Shown: piece by piece, positions 41,678 through 50,485 of the stretch | Layout: every line of letters starts with the position of its first letter | Position numbering within the stretch: the stretch's first letter is position 1 | Source: Paenibacillus sambharensis | GTDB lineage: Bacteria; Bacillota; Bacilli; Paenibacillales; Paenibacillaceae | Direction of reading: 5' to 3' | NCBI RefSeq assembly: GCF_003233845.1 | Contig: NZ_QKRB01000044.1 | Location: forward strand, 372,001-436,000 | DNA length: 64,000 nt | Notes under the pieces: generated by a model | Seen by the model: the letters and a program-made list of their open reading frames with translations, nothing else | The model's database searches: none | What the model was told of the DNA's origin: nothing | Translations under genes and position numbers: made by a program

Positions 41678-41682
41678 AATGC

Positions 41683-42672
41683 CTAATAGACGCTTGCTCT
41701 GACGCTGGTCTGCTTAATGCCGTTGGCATTGTTAAGGCCATAGACAACGGTGTTGCCCCAATCGGTCAGGCTTCCGCCAGCACTGGCTGCCAGGTCCAGG
41801 TACTTCCATTCAGCGCTGTTGCCATGCCAAGACCATGCCAGCCAGCCCACGCGCATCTGCTGGGTGTAGCTGAGGATAAAAGCCTCATCCACGTCTCCGT
41901 TTGTGTGATACTGCCCAAACTCGCCAATCGTCAGACATAATCCTTTATTCAGCACATTGTCGATATTCGTCTTGATTGTGGAGGCATTGCCGCCGGCATA
42001 CTCATACATGTGGATTGAGAACATCGTGTTCCTGTTCGGGTCTGCCTGGAATACCGATTGGCCGTAGTCTCGGATGGAATCAGGATATTGACCCCAGCCG
42101 GCTGCGTCAACCATCAGGGTATGGTTAAGTCCGGCGCTCCGCAGCTTGGGGATGGCGGATTTGTACCCATTAGCCCAACCGGAGCCGTTCCAGGAGCCAT
42201 ACCACTCATTCGCAATGTTGATGATGACGTACTTCTCTTGACCGATCAGGGCATTCTTAATTTCGATCCAGTAATTAACTGCCTTATCCAGGTCAGCTGT
42301 GCTGTCACTGCCTGTTGCGTCGTGTACTTCAAGCACGGCGATCATCTTATGCTGTTTGACCAGAGAAATAATGCTGCTTACCGTACTTGCGCTGTCCTTG
42401 GTATATTTCGCCCCATTGGAGAGCACGATGCGAACCGTATTGGCACCTGTGGCAGCGATCTTCGGAATGGCAGTGTGGAGGTCATTCTTATACCAGCTGT
42501 GAGCGTAGTTGATTCCCCGCATAACAAATGGCTTACCATTCGCGTCATACAGATTGGAACCGCTTACATAAAAGCCGGTTGCAGCATGAGCTTTATTCTC
42601 CGTACCTAACGAAGTCATAACAACCACAAAAGTAAGCGCTAACAAAAATAAGCCTTTAAAGGTTTTCTTCAT
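41683..42672 (-). CDS. Secreted GH5 beta-mannanase
   Basis: 329 residues. The signal peptide ends AHA near residue 30. The mature enzyme is a single (beta/alpha)8 domain of the bacillar GH5 (subfamily 8-like) mannanases: FVMRGINYAHSWYKND, ANTVRIVLSNG, VLEVHDATG, the acid/base glutamate in NIANEWYG and the nucleophile in IGEFGQYHT. It cuts beta-1,4-mannan outside the cell. There is no carbohydrate-binding module. It shares strand with manA but has its own promoter. Confidence 0.93.
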   Translation of the reverse strand: MKKTFKGLFLLALTFVVVMTSLGTENKAHAATGFYVSGSNLYDANGKPFVMRGINYAHSWYKNDLHTAIPKIAATGANTVRIVLSNGAKYTKDSASTVSSIISLVKQHKMIAVLEVHDATGSDSTADLDKAVNYWIEIKNALIGQEKYVIINIANEWYGSWNGSGWANGYKSAIPKLRSAGLNHTLMVDAAGWGQYPDSIRDYGQSVFQADPNRNTMFSIHMYEYAGGNASTIKTNIDNVLNKGLCLTIGEFGQYHTNGDVDEAFILSYTQQMRVGWLAWSWHGNSAEWKYLDLAASAGGSLTDWGNTVVYGLNNANGIKQTSVRASVY

Positions 42673-42795
42673 CGGAAATCACGCTCCTCGTTTAAATAAT
42701 TAAACATTGCTTATCTCTTTAAAAATCTACGCCTCCTTTCCATGGTTAGTGACCGGCAGGCAGACCATTGAAATTCAGAGCTATAGGCTGGCAAA

Positions 42796-42826
42796 CATTA
42801 ATGATACATAACAGTTATCATTAATG
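42796..42826 (-). repeat. Inverted repeat just behind the mannanase transcription start
   Basis: CATTAATGATA pairs perfectly with TATCATTAATG across nine bases. It covers about +3 to +33 of the inferred transcript, so it is either a repressor operator or a stabilising hairpin at the 5' end of the mRNA. Confidence 0.75.
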
Positions 42827-42835
42827 TATGTAAAA

Positions 42836-42864
42836 ATAATAACATTATAATAACAAGTGGTCAA
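42836..42864 (-). promoter_or_regulatory. Promoter of the mannanase gene
   Basis: On the minus strand TTGACC (42859-42864) and TATTAT (42836-42841) are 17 bases apart, giving a start near 42829 and a leader of about 155 bases. Confidence 0.75.
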
Positions 42865-42889
42865 CATATCCAGTCCAGACCTGCAGACT

Positions 42890-42942
42890 TAAACAAACAA
42901 GCAGACCAAGTCTTGCCTAAAGGGCAAAGACCGGCCTGCTTG
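42890..42942 (-). terminator. Terminator of manA
   Basis: On the minus strand AAGCAGGCC..TCTTTGCC pairs with GGCAAGA..GGTCTGCTT around CTTTA, followed by GTTTGTTT. It separates manA from the mannanase promoter. Confidence 0.7.
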
Positions 42943-42953
42943 ACTTCACAGAG

Positions 42954-43898
42954 CTACTCGCGTGAAATTATGACAGTGAGCTTGCCGCCGAGCTCGTAAG
43001 GTCCGAAGTCTACTGGAAGAATGAGATGATCGCCTTTATTGAGCTGGTATTCGTCCCCTTGTCCATGAAGGCTTCCGGTGCCGTCTATAACGCTGAAGAG
43101 GGTATACTTCTCGTTTGCAGGTAGCTGCGCTCTACCGGTAACCTCCCACTTCTCAACCGTGAAGAAGGAGTTGGATACGAACCGGGTAATGACGATGCCT
43201 TCGCTCTCCAGGGTCTGGTAGGACGCGGGCGTGTAGGTCTGCGGGATAGTGGTGACCTCAATGGCTTTCGCAAGATGAAGCACACGCTTGCTGCCATCCT
43301 TGTCCTGGCGGTCGTAGTCATAGACCCGGTAGGTCGTATCGGAGCTTTGCTGGGTCTCGAGCACGACAATTCCTCGTCCAAGTGCGTGAATGGTTCCGCT
43401 CGGCACATAGAAGAAGTCACCTTGCTTGACGGGCACCCTTGTCAGGAGGGCATCCCACTGCCCGTTCTCAATCATGCGTGCAAGCTCAGCTTTGGATGAC
43501 GCTTCATGCCCATAAATGATGGCCGCACCCGGCTCGGCATCGACGATATACCAGCATTCGGTCTTGCCGAGCTCGCCATTCTCGTGCTTACCGGCATACT
43601 CATCATCCGGATGCACTTGAACGGACAGATCGTCCGAGGCATCCAGCAGCTTGGTCAGCAGCGGAAATACGGCCGAGTCCGAACGGAACAGCTCCGGGTG
43701 TGCCTGCCACAGCTCGCCCAGCGCCATGCCTTGATAGGGGCCATTCTTCACGATGCTCTGTCCGTTAGGATGGGCGGAAATCGCCCAGCACTCGCCGGTA
43801 TGGTCGTTAGGGATTGGATAACCGAACAGCTCCTTCAGCTTGGTGCCGCCCCAGATGCGCTCCTGGAATACAGGCTGCAGAAAAATAGGTTGATTCAT
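42954..43898 (-). CDS. manA: Mannose-6-phosphate isomerase, class I
   Basis: 314 residues, the short Bacillus-type enzyme. Zinc and substrate motifs are IWGGTKL near the start, LSVQVHPDD, KTECWYI and VPSGTIHALG. It interconverts mannose 6-phosphate and fructose 6-phosphate, the step after mannose uptake and phosphorylation. ATG 43898 follows GAGGAGT. Only 19 bases separate it from the ROK kinase gene upstream, so they form an operon. Confidence 0.95.
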   Translation of the reverse strand: MNQPIFLQPVFQERIWGGTKLKELFGYPIPNDHTGECWAISAHPNGQSIVKNGPYQGMALGELWQAHPELFRSDSAVFPLLTKLLDASDDLSVQVHPDDEYAGKHENGELGKTECWYIVDAEPGAAIIYGHEASSKAELARMIENGQWDALLTRVPVKQGDFFYVPSGTIHALGRGIVVLETQQSSDTTYRVYDYDRQDKDGSKRVLHLAKAIEVTTIPQTYTPASYQTLESEGIVITRFVSNSFFTVEKWEVTGRAQLPANEKYTLFSVIDGTGSLHGQGDEYQLNKGDHLILPVDFGPYELGGKLTVIISRE

Positions 43899-43917
43899 GA
43901 AGGCCACAACTCCTCTT

Positions 43918-44835
43918 CTAATACTTCGTGTGAATGAGCGCAGCAGCGCCGATCAGGCCGGCATCCTGCTGCAGCAGCGCAGGCACGACTGGCGTGCTTC
44001 GACCGGAAGGATTCAGTGCATGCTGCCTGATATAGCCGGTTACAGATTCGAACAGGGGTGCTCCAACCTGGGAGACGCCGCCGCCAATTACAAGCAGCTC
44101 AGGGTCAAAGGTGTTGATGAGCATGACAGAGCCAACGCCTATGTAGTGGAACACGCGGCTGACAAGCTGTTCCATTCTGGCGTCCTGTCTGGATAGAGCC
44201 AGTTCAAAGGCTTCCTTGGACGTTACCGGACGCTGCAGCAGCATGCTCGCTTCCCGCGCGATTGCAGTTCCCGACGCAATATGCTCAAAGCAGCCCCTTT
44301 GTCCGCAGGTGCAGGTGCCGCCTGCAGGATCGATGACCACATGCCCGATGTCACCGGCGTTCCCGGAGGCTCCGGTTATGAGCCTGCCGTGGCTGTAAAT
44401 GCCCGCTCCGATGCCGGTGCTGATTGTGATATACACGAAGTGGTCAGCGCCCTTGGCTGCCCCAAGCCACTTCTCGGCCAGCGCAGCAGCAGTTGCGTCA
44501 TTCTCCAGCACAATCGGCACATGGAAGTGCCGATTGAATGCTTCAACAACCGGAAAGCCCCACCAGCTCCGCAAATTCGGAGGCTCAGCAATTTGTCCAA
44601 GTCTGGTATCCAGTGGACCGGGAGCGCCTAGCCCAATCCCGCTAAGATCAGCTTGCTGAAGCCCCTTGCCAGCCATAAGATCCAATACTGTCTGGGCAAT
44701 CCTGTCAACCATGTCCTGCGGAGACAGCGACAGGTCCGTTGGCAGTGAGGCTTTGCTCAGGACCATTCCGCTGGAATCGACGAGTCCGAGGGCAGTCTTC
44801 GTGCCCCCAATATCAATGCCTACTGCATATTTCAC
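43918..44835 (-). CDS. ROK-family sugar kinase
   Basis: 305 residues from a GTG with GGAGGGAAT before it. The phosphate loop is DIGGTKTALG, the catalytic aspartate is in VLENDATAAA, and the ROK zinc site is GHVVIDPAGG followed by CTCGQRGCFE. It would phosphorylate a hexose such as glucose, fructose or mannose; the manA partner suggests fructose or mannose. There is no N-terminal helix-turn-helix, so it is an enzyme and not a ROK repressor. Confidence 0.92.
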   Translation of the reverse strand: MKYAVGIDIGGTKTALGLVDSSGMVLSKASLPTDLSLSPQDMVDRIAQTVLDLMAGKGLQQADLSGIGLGAPGPLDTRLGQIAEPPNLRSWWGFPVVEAFNRHFHVPIVLENDATAAALAEKWLGAAKGADHFVYITISTGIGAGIYSHGRLITGASGNAGDIGHVVIDPAGGTCTCGQRGCFEHIASGTAIAREASMLLQRPVTSKEAFELALSRQDARMEQLVSRVFHYIGVGSVMLINTFDPELLVIGGGVSQVGAPLFESVTGYIRQHALNPSGRSTPVVPALLQQDAGLIGAAALIHTKY

Positions 44836-44861
44836 AAGCTATTCCCTCCAGCCAATTTAAA

Positions 44862-44900
44862 TTGACAAACTTGACAAAATAAATAATTGTAAAGTAAAGT
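44862..44900 (+). promoter_or_regulatory. Possible promoter of the LacI-type gene
   Basis: TTGACA occurs twice (44862-44867 and 44871-44876). The second lies 18 bases before TAAAGT (44895-44900). The repeated TTGACAAA may also be part of an operator between the two divergent genes. Confidence 0.4.
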
Positions 44901-44941
44901 TAGGCTTAGTTTAGCATGTTTCGGAAGGAATGAAAAGAACG

Positions 44942-45970
44942 ATGGGACGCAAGAAAAGGGTTTCCATGCAGGATATTGCCGACCAATTGAATATTTCGAA
45001 AAATGCCGTATCGCTTGCTCTGCAGGAGAAGAAAGGGGTAAGCGAAGAGATGAGGTACCGCATTCTGCAGACAGCGAAGGAGCTGGGCTATGGCCCATTC
45101 GCGGGTGATTCTCAGCAGAGCGGTAATGTCCTTGTGCTGGTGCCCGAACGAATTATGAGTTACGAGGATAACGACCATTTTCAATTTTTCCATGATATGA
45201 TCTGGGGCCTGGAGAAAAGTATCCGCAAACGCGGACTGAATGCCGTTATTGCCCCGATTGACGGGGAGATGGAAGCAGGACTGCAGCTGCCGCGGCACAG
45301 CAGTGAAATTTCCTATGCCGGAATCATCCTGTTTGGAATAGTCAGCGAGGCTTATGCCAGAATGGTTTGGGAGACGAATGCTCCGCTGGTCATGCTGGAC
45401 TCCTATCACCGGCAGCTGCCGTGTCCGGTCGTTGCTTCAGCTAACATAGAAGGGGCTTGCGAAGCAGTTGAAGCGCTTATTGCGTCCGGCCATCGGGACA
45501 TCGGGTTTATCGGTCCGGCCAATCTGACGACCAGTCATGAAGAACGCTGGTTTGGCTATTGGCGGGCAATGCAGGCTCGCGGATTGTCTATTGACGGGCG
45601 CAAGGTGCTGGCCTCCTCCCAAGGCTTGGGCGCGACTGAGCGGGAGATAGAAGTGTTCCTGGATCAGCTGGAGGAGCTGCCCACCGCATTCTTTTGCGGA
45701 AACGACCGGATCGCTTACCTCCTGATGCGCCAGCTTCGCAAGCGTCAGCTTCAAATCCCGGGGGATGTATCCATTATCGGCTTTGATGACCTGCGATACG
45801 CGGAGGAGAGCGGTGTTGCCATGACGACCATGCGGGTGGATAAAGAAAAGATGTGCGAGGCCGCCGCTGACTTGCTGCTCTCCTTGAAGGGACCCTGCCG
45901 GGAGATGATCCGGATGTATATAAGACCTTCCCTGATTGTACGTCATTCCGTTGCCGGGCCAATGGGATGA
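44942..45970 (+). CDS. LacI-family transcriptional regulator
   Basis: 342 residues from ATG 44942; an ATG at 44930 would abut the GGAAGGA site and is less likely. The helix-turn-helix is VSMQDIADQLNISKNAVSLAL, followed by the hinge helix region and a periplasmic-binding-protein-like sugar domain (GLEKSIRKRGLNAV, SGHRDIGFIGP, VSIIGFDDL). It is divergent from the ROK-manA operon and is the likely repressor of the mannose block. Confidence 0.92.
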   Translation: MGRKKRVSMQDIADQLNISKNAVSLALQEKKGVSEEMRYRILQTAKELGYGPFAGDSQQSGNVLVLVPERIMSYEDNDHFQFFHDMIWGLEKSIRKRGLNAVIAPIDGEMEAGLQLPRHSSEISYAGIILFGIVSEAYARMVWETNAPLVMLDSYHRQLPCPVVASANIEGACEAVEALIASGHRDIGFIGPANLTTSHEERWFGYWRAMQARGLSIDGRKVLASSQGLGATEREIEVFLDQLEELPTAFFCGNDRIAYLLMRQLRKRQLQIPGDVSIIGFDDLRYAEESGVAMTTMRVDKEKMCEAAADLLLSLKGPCREMIRMYIRPSLIVRHSVAGPMG

Positions 45971-46077
45971 ACCAGGGCTGTCCCTATTAATCGATGCAGA
46001 CAATGCTCAACCGCATTAAGGTTTAATTTGGGTAATGTTACACCATACTAAGGGAAATGCTGGTTGCTTGGGGTGGT

Positions 46078-46569
46078 ATGGTGAAAGAGGGTCTTTTGTT
46101 GAAAGAGAGTGTGCTGTGGGCGCTGCTCGTCTTCCCGCTGTTGTCTTTATTCTTCCTGGAGCGTTCTGAACTGAGAAGATTTCTTCCTGTGGCCTGGTTT
46201 GTAACCGTTATTAACTCGCTTGTCTATCAGGCGGCCCATCATTTCACATGGTGGGAGGAGCAGGGGCTGTTCGGTTGGGATAACATCGTACCGGTGCCGT
46301 GGGTTTACTCCGCTTATCTGGTGGCAACCATCTGGATATTCAAATTCACGTATGGGCGTTTCCTGATCTATTTGGTGGTAAATGTAATTTTGGACGGTAT
46401 TTACTCCTTTGCCTGGTATCCAATCCAGCAAAAAATAGGGCTGGCGGGAACCGGGGGTCTCCCGGCATATATCCCTTATCTGATGATGCTTGCTGTAGCT
46501 GTGCTGATTTACCTGTATCAGATGTGGCAGGAAGATGATCTCGCGAAGATCATCAGCGGCAGCCCTTAG
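46078..46569 (+). CDS. CBO0543-like integral membrane protein
   Basis: 163 residues with about five membrane segments. LFPLLSLFFLERSELRRFLPVAWFVTVIN and HHFTWWEEQGLFGWDN resemble the small membrane proteins of the CBO0543 family of spore formers. GGGGTGGT precedes ATG 46078. The function is unknown. Confidence 0.65.
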   Translation: MVKEGLLLKESVLWALLVFPLLSLFFLERSELRRFLPVAWFVTVINSLVYQAAHHFTWWEEQGLFGWDNIVPVPWVYSAYLVATIWIFKFTYGRFLIYLVVNVILDGIYSFAWYPIQQKIGLAGTGGLPAYIPYLMMLAVAVLIYLYQMWQEDDLAKIISGSP

Positions 46570-46673
46570 TCCCGAATCACGACCTCCCACAACAATATGC
46601 GTTTCTTAGTTTGGTCACTTGAGGGAATAATTATGTTAGCGGCAGAATACGGTCTAACGAATTGCAGCTTGCC

Positions 46674-46702
46674 TTTATAGACTGTCGGGAGTTGGATATA
46701 AT
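46674..46702 (+). promoter_or_regulatory. Promoter of the transglutaminase-like gene
   Basis: TTTATA (46674-46679) and TATAAT (46697-46702) with 17-base spacing, 34 bases before the start codon. Confidence 0.6.
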
Positions 46703-46735
46703 GGGGATAAAGCTGGAAAATTCGGGAGGGCTCAG

Positions 46736-47881
46736 ATGAAACGATGGCGTCCCTTAAGAACGCTAATAATCGTCTGCATGACGGTGTGCTTGTGGGCGGC
46801 TGGAAGCGGCAGCGAGTTCAAGCTGTTTACCGTATATGCGGAAGCCTTGACGGCCTCTGATCTGCAGGAGCTGGAAGCTTCGGTCGAAGCTGCGCTGCGC
46901 AAGCGGAGCGAGGTACTGCATTTTGACTACACAGGCGATAAGCAGGAGCTGTCTGAGGGGATCAAGCAGACCATCCGGCAGGCTATATCACGGGATGAAT
47001 ATACAGCCTATATCGTTGATTCGTACTTTTACTCCATCCGTTCGTGGGGCGGAAGCTCGAAGGTGAAGCTGAGCCTGGAATACCGGGAGACGCTGGAACA
47101 AACGGCTGAAGTGGACCGGCAGATTGAACAGGTGCTTGGCCGGCTGATCCGTCCGGGCATGAATGAACACCAGAAGGTTAAGGCCATCCACGATTGGATC
47201 GTGCTTCGCCTTTCCTATGATACCAAGCTTGAGAATTATACCGCTTATTCGGCCCTGCGAACCGGCAGTGCGGTCTGCCAGGGCTACTCCCTGCTGGCCT
47301 ACAAGATGCTGAGCGCGGCGGGTGTACCCGTCCGGATTGTTGAAGGTACGGTTGCGACCGGAGAGCATGCCTGGAATCTCGTTCAGCTGGACGGCAGCTG
47401 GTACCATCTCGATGTCACCTGGGATGATCCTGTACCTGATGTGTTGGGGCAGGTTCGTTACGATTATTACCTGCGGACGGATAAGCAGATGCGCCAGGAC
47501 CATGAATGGACGAAGGGCTATCCGGCATCGGCTGAGCCGTACGCTGAAGCGCTGGCCGGCAAGGGGTCCGAAGACCCGGCGAGAGCGGCCTTTTACGATC
47601 AGCTGGAGGAGGCGCTGAGCTATAAGTGGCTGAAGCCCGAGCATACCGCGGCTACTTCAGCTGTCCTGCAGAGCCGGATTGAACAGGCTGCCAGCGAAGG
47701 AAAGACAGGCGTCAAGCTTCGTTACCTGCAGGGCGGGCAGCTGAAGGAGGATCTGGAGGCTGTCATGATGAAGATTCCCCGGATGGCCTCTTACAAAGCC
47801 GCTTATTCGCCGATTGGTAAGGACGGGGCTGTGCTGCTGGAGCTGTCGTTCATCCTGCATGAACGGAATTCTAGCAAGTGA
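46736..47881 (+). CDS. Secreted transglutaminase-like protein
   Basis: 381 residues. A signal-like segment (about 9-24) is followed by a helical region and a transglutaminase core with the full triad: Cys in GSAVCQGYS, His in TGEHAWNLV and Asp in HLDVTWDDP (about residues 180-225). MNEHQKVKAIHDWIVLRLSYD is typical of this bacterial family. Such proteins act as cysteine proteases or cross-linkers at the cell surface. The C-terminal 120 residues are not recognisable. GGGAGGG precedes the ATG. Confidence 0.88.
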   Translation: MKRWRPLRTLIIVCMTVCLWAAGSGSEFKLFTVYAEALTASDLQELEASVEAALRKRSEVLHFDYTGDKQELSEGIKQTIRQAISRDEYTAYIVDSYFYSIRSWGGSSKVKLSLEYRETLEQTAEVDRQIEQVLGRLIRPGMNEHQKVKAIHDWIVLRLSYDTKLENYTAYSALRTGSAVCQGYSLLAYKMLSAAGVPVRIVEGTVATGEHAWNLVQLDGSWYHLDVTWDDPVPDVLGQVRYDYYLRTDKQMRQDHEWTKGYPASAEPYAEALAGKGSEDPARAAFYDQLEEALSYKWLKPEHTAATSAVLQSRIEQAASEGKTGVKLRYLQGGQLKEDLEAVMMKIPRMASYKAAYSPIGKDGAVLLELSFILHERNSSK

Positions 47882-47916
47882 GCGCAAGGCGGCTTACTAA
47901 GCAGGTAATAACGGAG

Positions 47917-47952
47917 AAACGCCGCAGATGATGAGAATCTGCGGCGTTTTCT
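47917..47952. terminator. Bidirectional terminator
   Basis: AAACGCCGCAGAT pairs perfectly with ATCTGCGGCGTTT between convergent genes; Ts follow on the plus strand. Confidence 0.85.
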
Positions 47953-47987
47953 AATAGTCGTATCCGTTTAATAACTGGGTAATACCC

Positions 47988-49163
47988 TTAAGGCTTGGTC
48001 TGGCTGGAGCTGCGGCTTGCGGTCATCTGCTGCCATACAGAGCCTGCGGCTTCTTCGCCGCGCTGGATGCGCTCAAGTGCAATCTGAGCCTGCAGACGAA
48101 CCTCGAATTCCTCGTCTTTGGCAGCCTCCTGGAGGGCTTCGAGGGCTGTTTCGTCGCCGGCTTCATAGAGGAACCGGGCTGCGCGCCAGCGGACCAGCTT
48201 GTTCGGATCACGGAGCGAATCGATCATCGGCCCCACTGCAGATGGATCGCCAAGATCGGAAAGGGTGTCGCCCGCTGTCCGGCGGACGGACGGTGTCTTA
48301 TCTTTGAGTGCGGAGAACAGGTAGGGCAGGGCCTCCGGCATCCGCAGGTCGCCTAAATATACGACCGCAAGACGGCGTATGGATGCTTTCTCATCGTGAA
48401 GTGCCGATGCAATCAGAGCCAGGAGCTCAGGTGTAGGCTGGGTACGCTCCAGAGCGGCATAGCGGGTCTGCCAGTCAGGGCTGCGCAGCGCTTCGGCGAG
48501 CTCTTCGGCTGTGAGCGGCCGCGGACGCACTGGAACTGCAGGCGTTCCCGTCTCGCTATTCTCATCTCGGGCAGCTAATCGGGCGGCTTCCACGAGCCCG
48601 TTGAGGCGCTCCTCGGGGTAGGCGGCGGCAAGCTCCTGCGCAACTTCAGCAGCAATCTCATCCGGTTCTCCATAGCGGATGCCGTATTCCTCCAACTTAC
48701 GCTCCATAATCATGGTGGCGCCGGCTGCTTCACGGACAGCTCTGCCGAATGGTTCGGGCAGCGCTAGCCGTGACTCATGCTCCGCCATACGGACACGAAT
48801 TTGGATGGGGATGCCGCGGTAGGTCTGAACGAGCACGTGTGCCTCGCCAAAGCGGGTATTCGTCTCGTCCGCCCGCTGCGCTCCGCCTTCACCGCCAGCT
48901 TCATCTCCGGATTCGAACAGTCCCCGGGCGTCGCTTAAGATACGCTGCCAGTCTGCGCCCGGCTTGCGGTCGAGCGCGATGAAGTCTGCAGTGCGGAAAA
49001 CGCTCCGTACGCCTTCGATCGCGAGAAGCCTGCGGAAGAACTCGGGGGCTTCGTCCCTCTGCTCCAGCGAATAGGTTGCCCTGCGGCCGGAGGGCCATTT
49101 TTCATCGACATTAAGCTTCATTGAGTTCGGGCTTGGTGTCGGTTCGATTGATAACAGCTTCAT
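47988..49163 (-). CDS. Nfu-N/HEAT-repeat protein (YpgR/CvfC-like)
   Basis: 391 residues. The start MKLLSIEPTPSPNSMKLNVD is the Nfu/NifU N-terminal domain (about 1-85). A virulence-factor-like middle part follows, then from about residue 240 four to five HEAT-like repeats (EKASIRRLAVVYLGDLRMP, TPSVRRTAGDTLSDLGDP, KLVRWRAARFLYEAGD). This order is that of B. subtilis YpgR and S. aureus CvfC, implicated in virulence and stress but without known chemistry. GTAGGAGG precedes ATG 49163. Confidence 0.85.
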   Translation of the reverse strand: MKLLSIEPTPSPNSMKLNVDEKWPSGRRATYSLEQRDEAPEFFRRLLAIEGVRSVFRTADFIALDRKPGADWQRILSDARGLFESGDEAGGEGGAQRADETNTRFGEAHVLVQTYRGIPIQIRVRMAEHESRLALPEPFGRAVREAAGATMIMERKLEEYGIRYGEPDEIAAEVAQELAAAYPEERLNGLVEAARLAARDENSETGTPAVPVRPRPLTAEELAEALRSPDWQTRYAALERTQPTPELLALIASALHDEKASIRRLAVVYLGDLRMPEALPYLFSALKDKTPSVRRTAGDTLSDLGDPSAVGPMIDSLRDPNKLVRWRAARFLYEAGDETALEALQEAAKDEEFEVRLQAQIALERIQRGEEAAGSVWQQMTASRSSSQTKP

Positions 49164-49350
49164 GGTAGAAGACCTCCTACTGTCTGCTTTCCTTAACATT
49201 ATGATTAGGTGAAGAGTCGTACTATTAGTGTAGACCAATTCGGGTGCGAATACCAAATATGCAGGTTTATTGGCACACCCGCCATATTTGCCCTGGGCGC
49301 GACGAATTGATATCTTATAACGAGAACGTTCTACGGGAGGGAATGGCTGT

Positions 49351-50385
49351 ATGCGGAAAGACCGTTATGTGAACCTGGACCCCGTATTTACGGAAAAAAC
49401 GATGAATCATTTCAACAGATGGCGTCAGGAGAGAGCGCGCAAGGCGAGGGAGAAGGATTACACCTACGTTGTGCCAAACGTGAAGCCCGACCTGACTTAC
49501 CTGCACCATAACCGTACAGAGCCGGCGCTGACGTGGATCGGTCACTCCACCTTCCTGATTCAGCACTCGGGTCTTAATATTGTGACGGACCCGGTGTGGT
49601 CCACACAGCTTGCCCTACATAAACGGATGGCACCGCCGGGGGTTGCCATTGAGGATATGCCGCCGGTTGATGTGGTCTTAGTGTCACACTCGCATTATGA
49701 CCATTTGAGTGTATCCTCCTTAAGGCGTCTCAGCGGTTCCAAGACGATTTTGGTACCGGGAGGCTTAAAGAGCAAGCTCCAGTTCAAAGGCTTCATGAAG
49801 GTCAAGGAGCTGGAGTGGTGGGAATCGGTGACGATAAGGGGGCTTAAGTTTACGTTTGTTCCTTCCCAGCACTGGACGCGGCGCAACCCGTGGGATATGA
49901 ATAAATCGCATTGGGGCGGCTGGGTAATTGAGCCGACTGCCGCCCATGCGGCAGCCGTTGCCTCGCAGCCGGCTGTAGATGTGCCGGAAGAGCCGCAGGT
50001 TGGAAGCTATGACGACCGTCCGGTTGTGCCTTCCTCTCCCGTTATTTATTTTGCCGGCGACAGCGGATATTTCCGGGGCTTCGCGGAGATAGGGCGGCGC
50101 TTCAAGATTGACGTTGCGCTGATGCCGATTGGCGCTTACGATCCGGAGTGGTTCATGGGCCCGCAGCATGTCTCGCCGGAGGAATCGCTGCAGGCCTTCC
50201 TCGATACCAAGGCAGGCTGGTTCGTGCCTATGCACTATGGCTCGTTCAAGCTGGCGGATGATACGCCAAGGGAGGCGCTTGACAGGCTTGAGGCCGGAAG
50301 AGGGAAGCTGAACATTCCTTCCAGCAAGCTGGTCATTTTGCCTCATGGAGAGACGTGGAAAATGAACGGCAGTCATGAGGGCTAA
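49351..50385 (+). CDS. MBL-fold hydrolase (NAPE-PLD/UlaG-like)
   Basis: 344 residues. Metal ligands are in HSHYDHLS (H-x-H-x-DH), further histidines in PSQHWTRRNPWD, the aspartate in YFAGDSGYF and the last histidine in PMHYGSFKL. The arrangement WIGHSTFLIQ...TDPVW is that of the NAPE-PLD/RomA-like branch. An Ala/Val/Pro-rich loop of about 35 residues (around residue 195-230) is inserted near the active site. The substrate is unknown; phospholipid or sulfur-ester hydrolysis is possible. Confidence 0.88.
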   Translation: MRKDRYVNLDPVFTEKTMNHFNRWRQERARKAREKDYTYVVPNVKPDLTYLHHNRTEPALTWIGHSTFLIQHSGLNIVTDPVWSTQLALHKRMAPPGVAIEDMPPVDVVLVSHSHYDHLSVSSLRRLSGSKTILVPGGLKSKLQFKGFMKVKELEWWESVTIRGLKFTFVPSQHWTRRNPWDMNKSHWGGWVIEPTAAHAAAVASQPAVDVPEEPQVGSYDDRPVVPSSPVIYFAGDSGYFRGFAEIGRRFKIDVALMPIGAYDPEWFMGPQHVSPEESLQAFLDTKAGWFVPMHYGSFKLADDTPREALDRLEAGRGKLNIPSSKLVILPHGETWKMNGSHEG

Positions 50386-50485
50386 AAAAGCAGACAACAA
50401 CGCCAATCCCCGACATGGTGGCCGGGCGGCACAGAACGTTATAATAGAATGAACGATGAACTTTGTTAAGGGAGGATCTGTACCC

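Larger units (their letters stand above)
41295..41682. other. 388-base gap between convergent genes with crossed terminators
   Basis: It holds a minus-oriented terminator at its left end (41324-41354), a plus-oriented one at its right end (41625-41677), a possible 36-codon gene (41387-41497) and several small GC-rich hairpins, for example CTGC-TCAGG-GCAG followed by AGTTTTT near 41582. The two end signals imply overlapping transcripts. I recognise no RNA family here. Confidence 0.55.
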
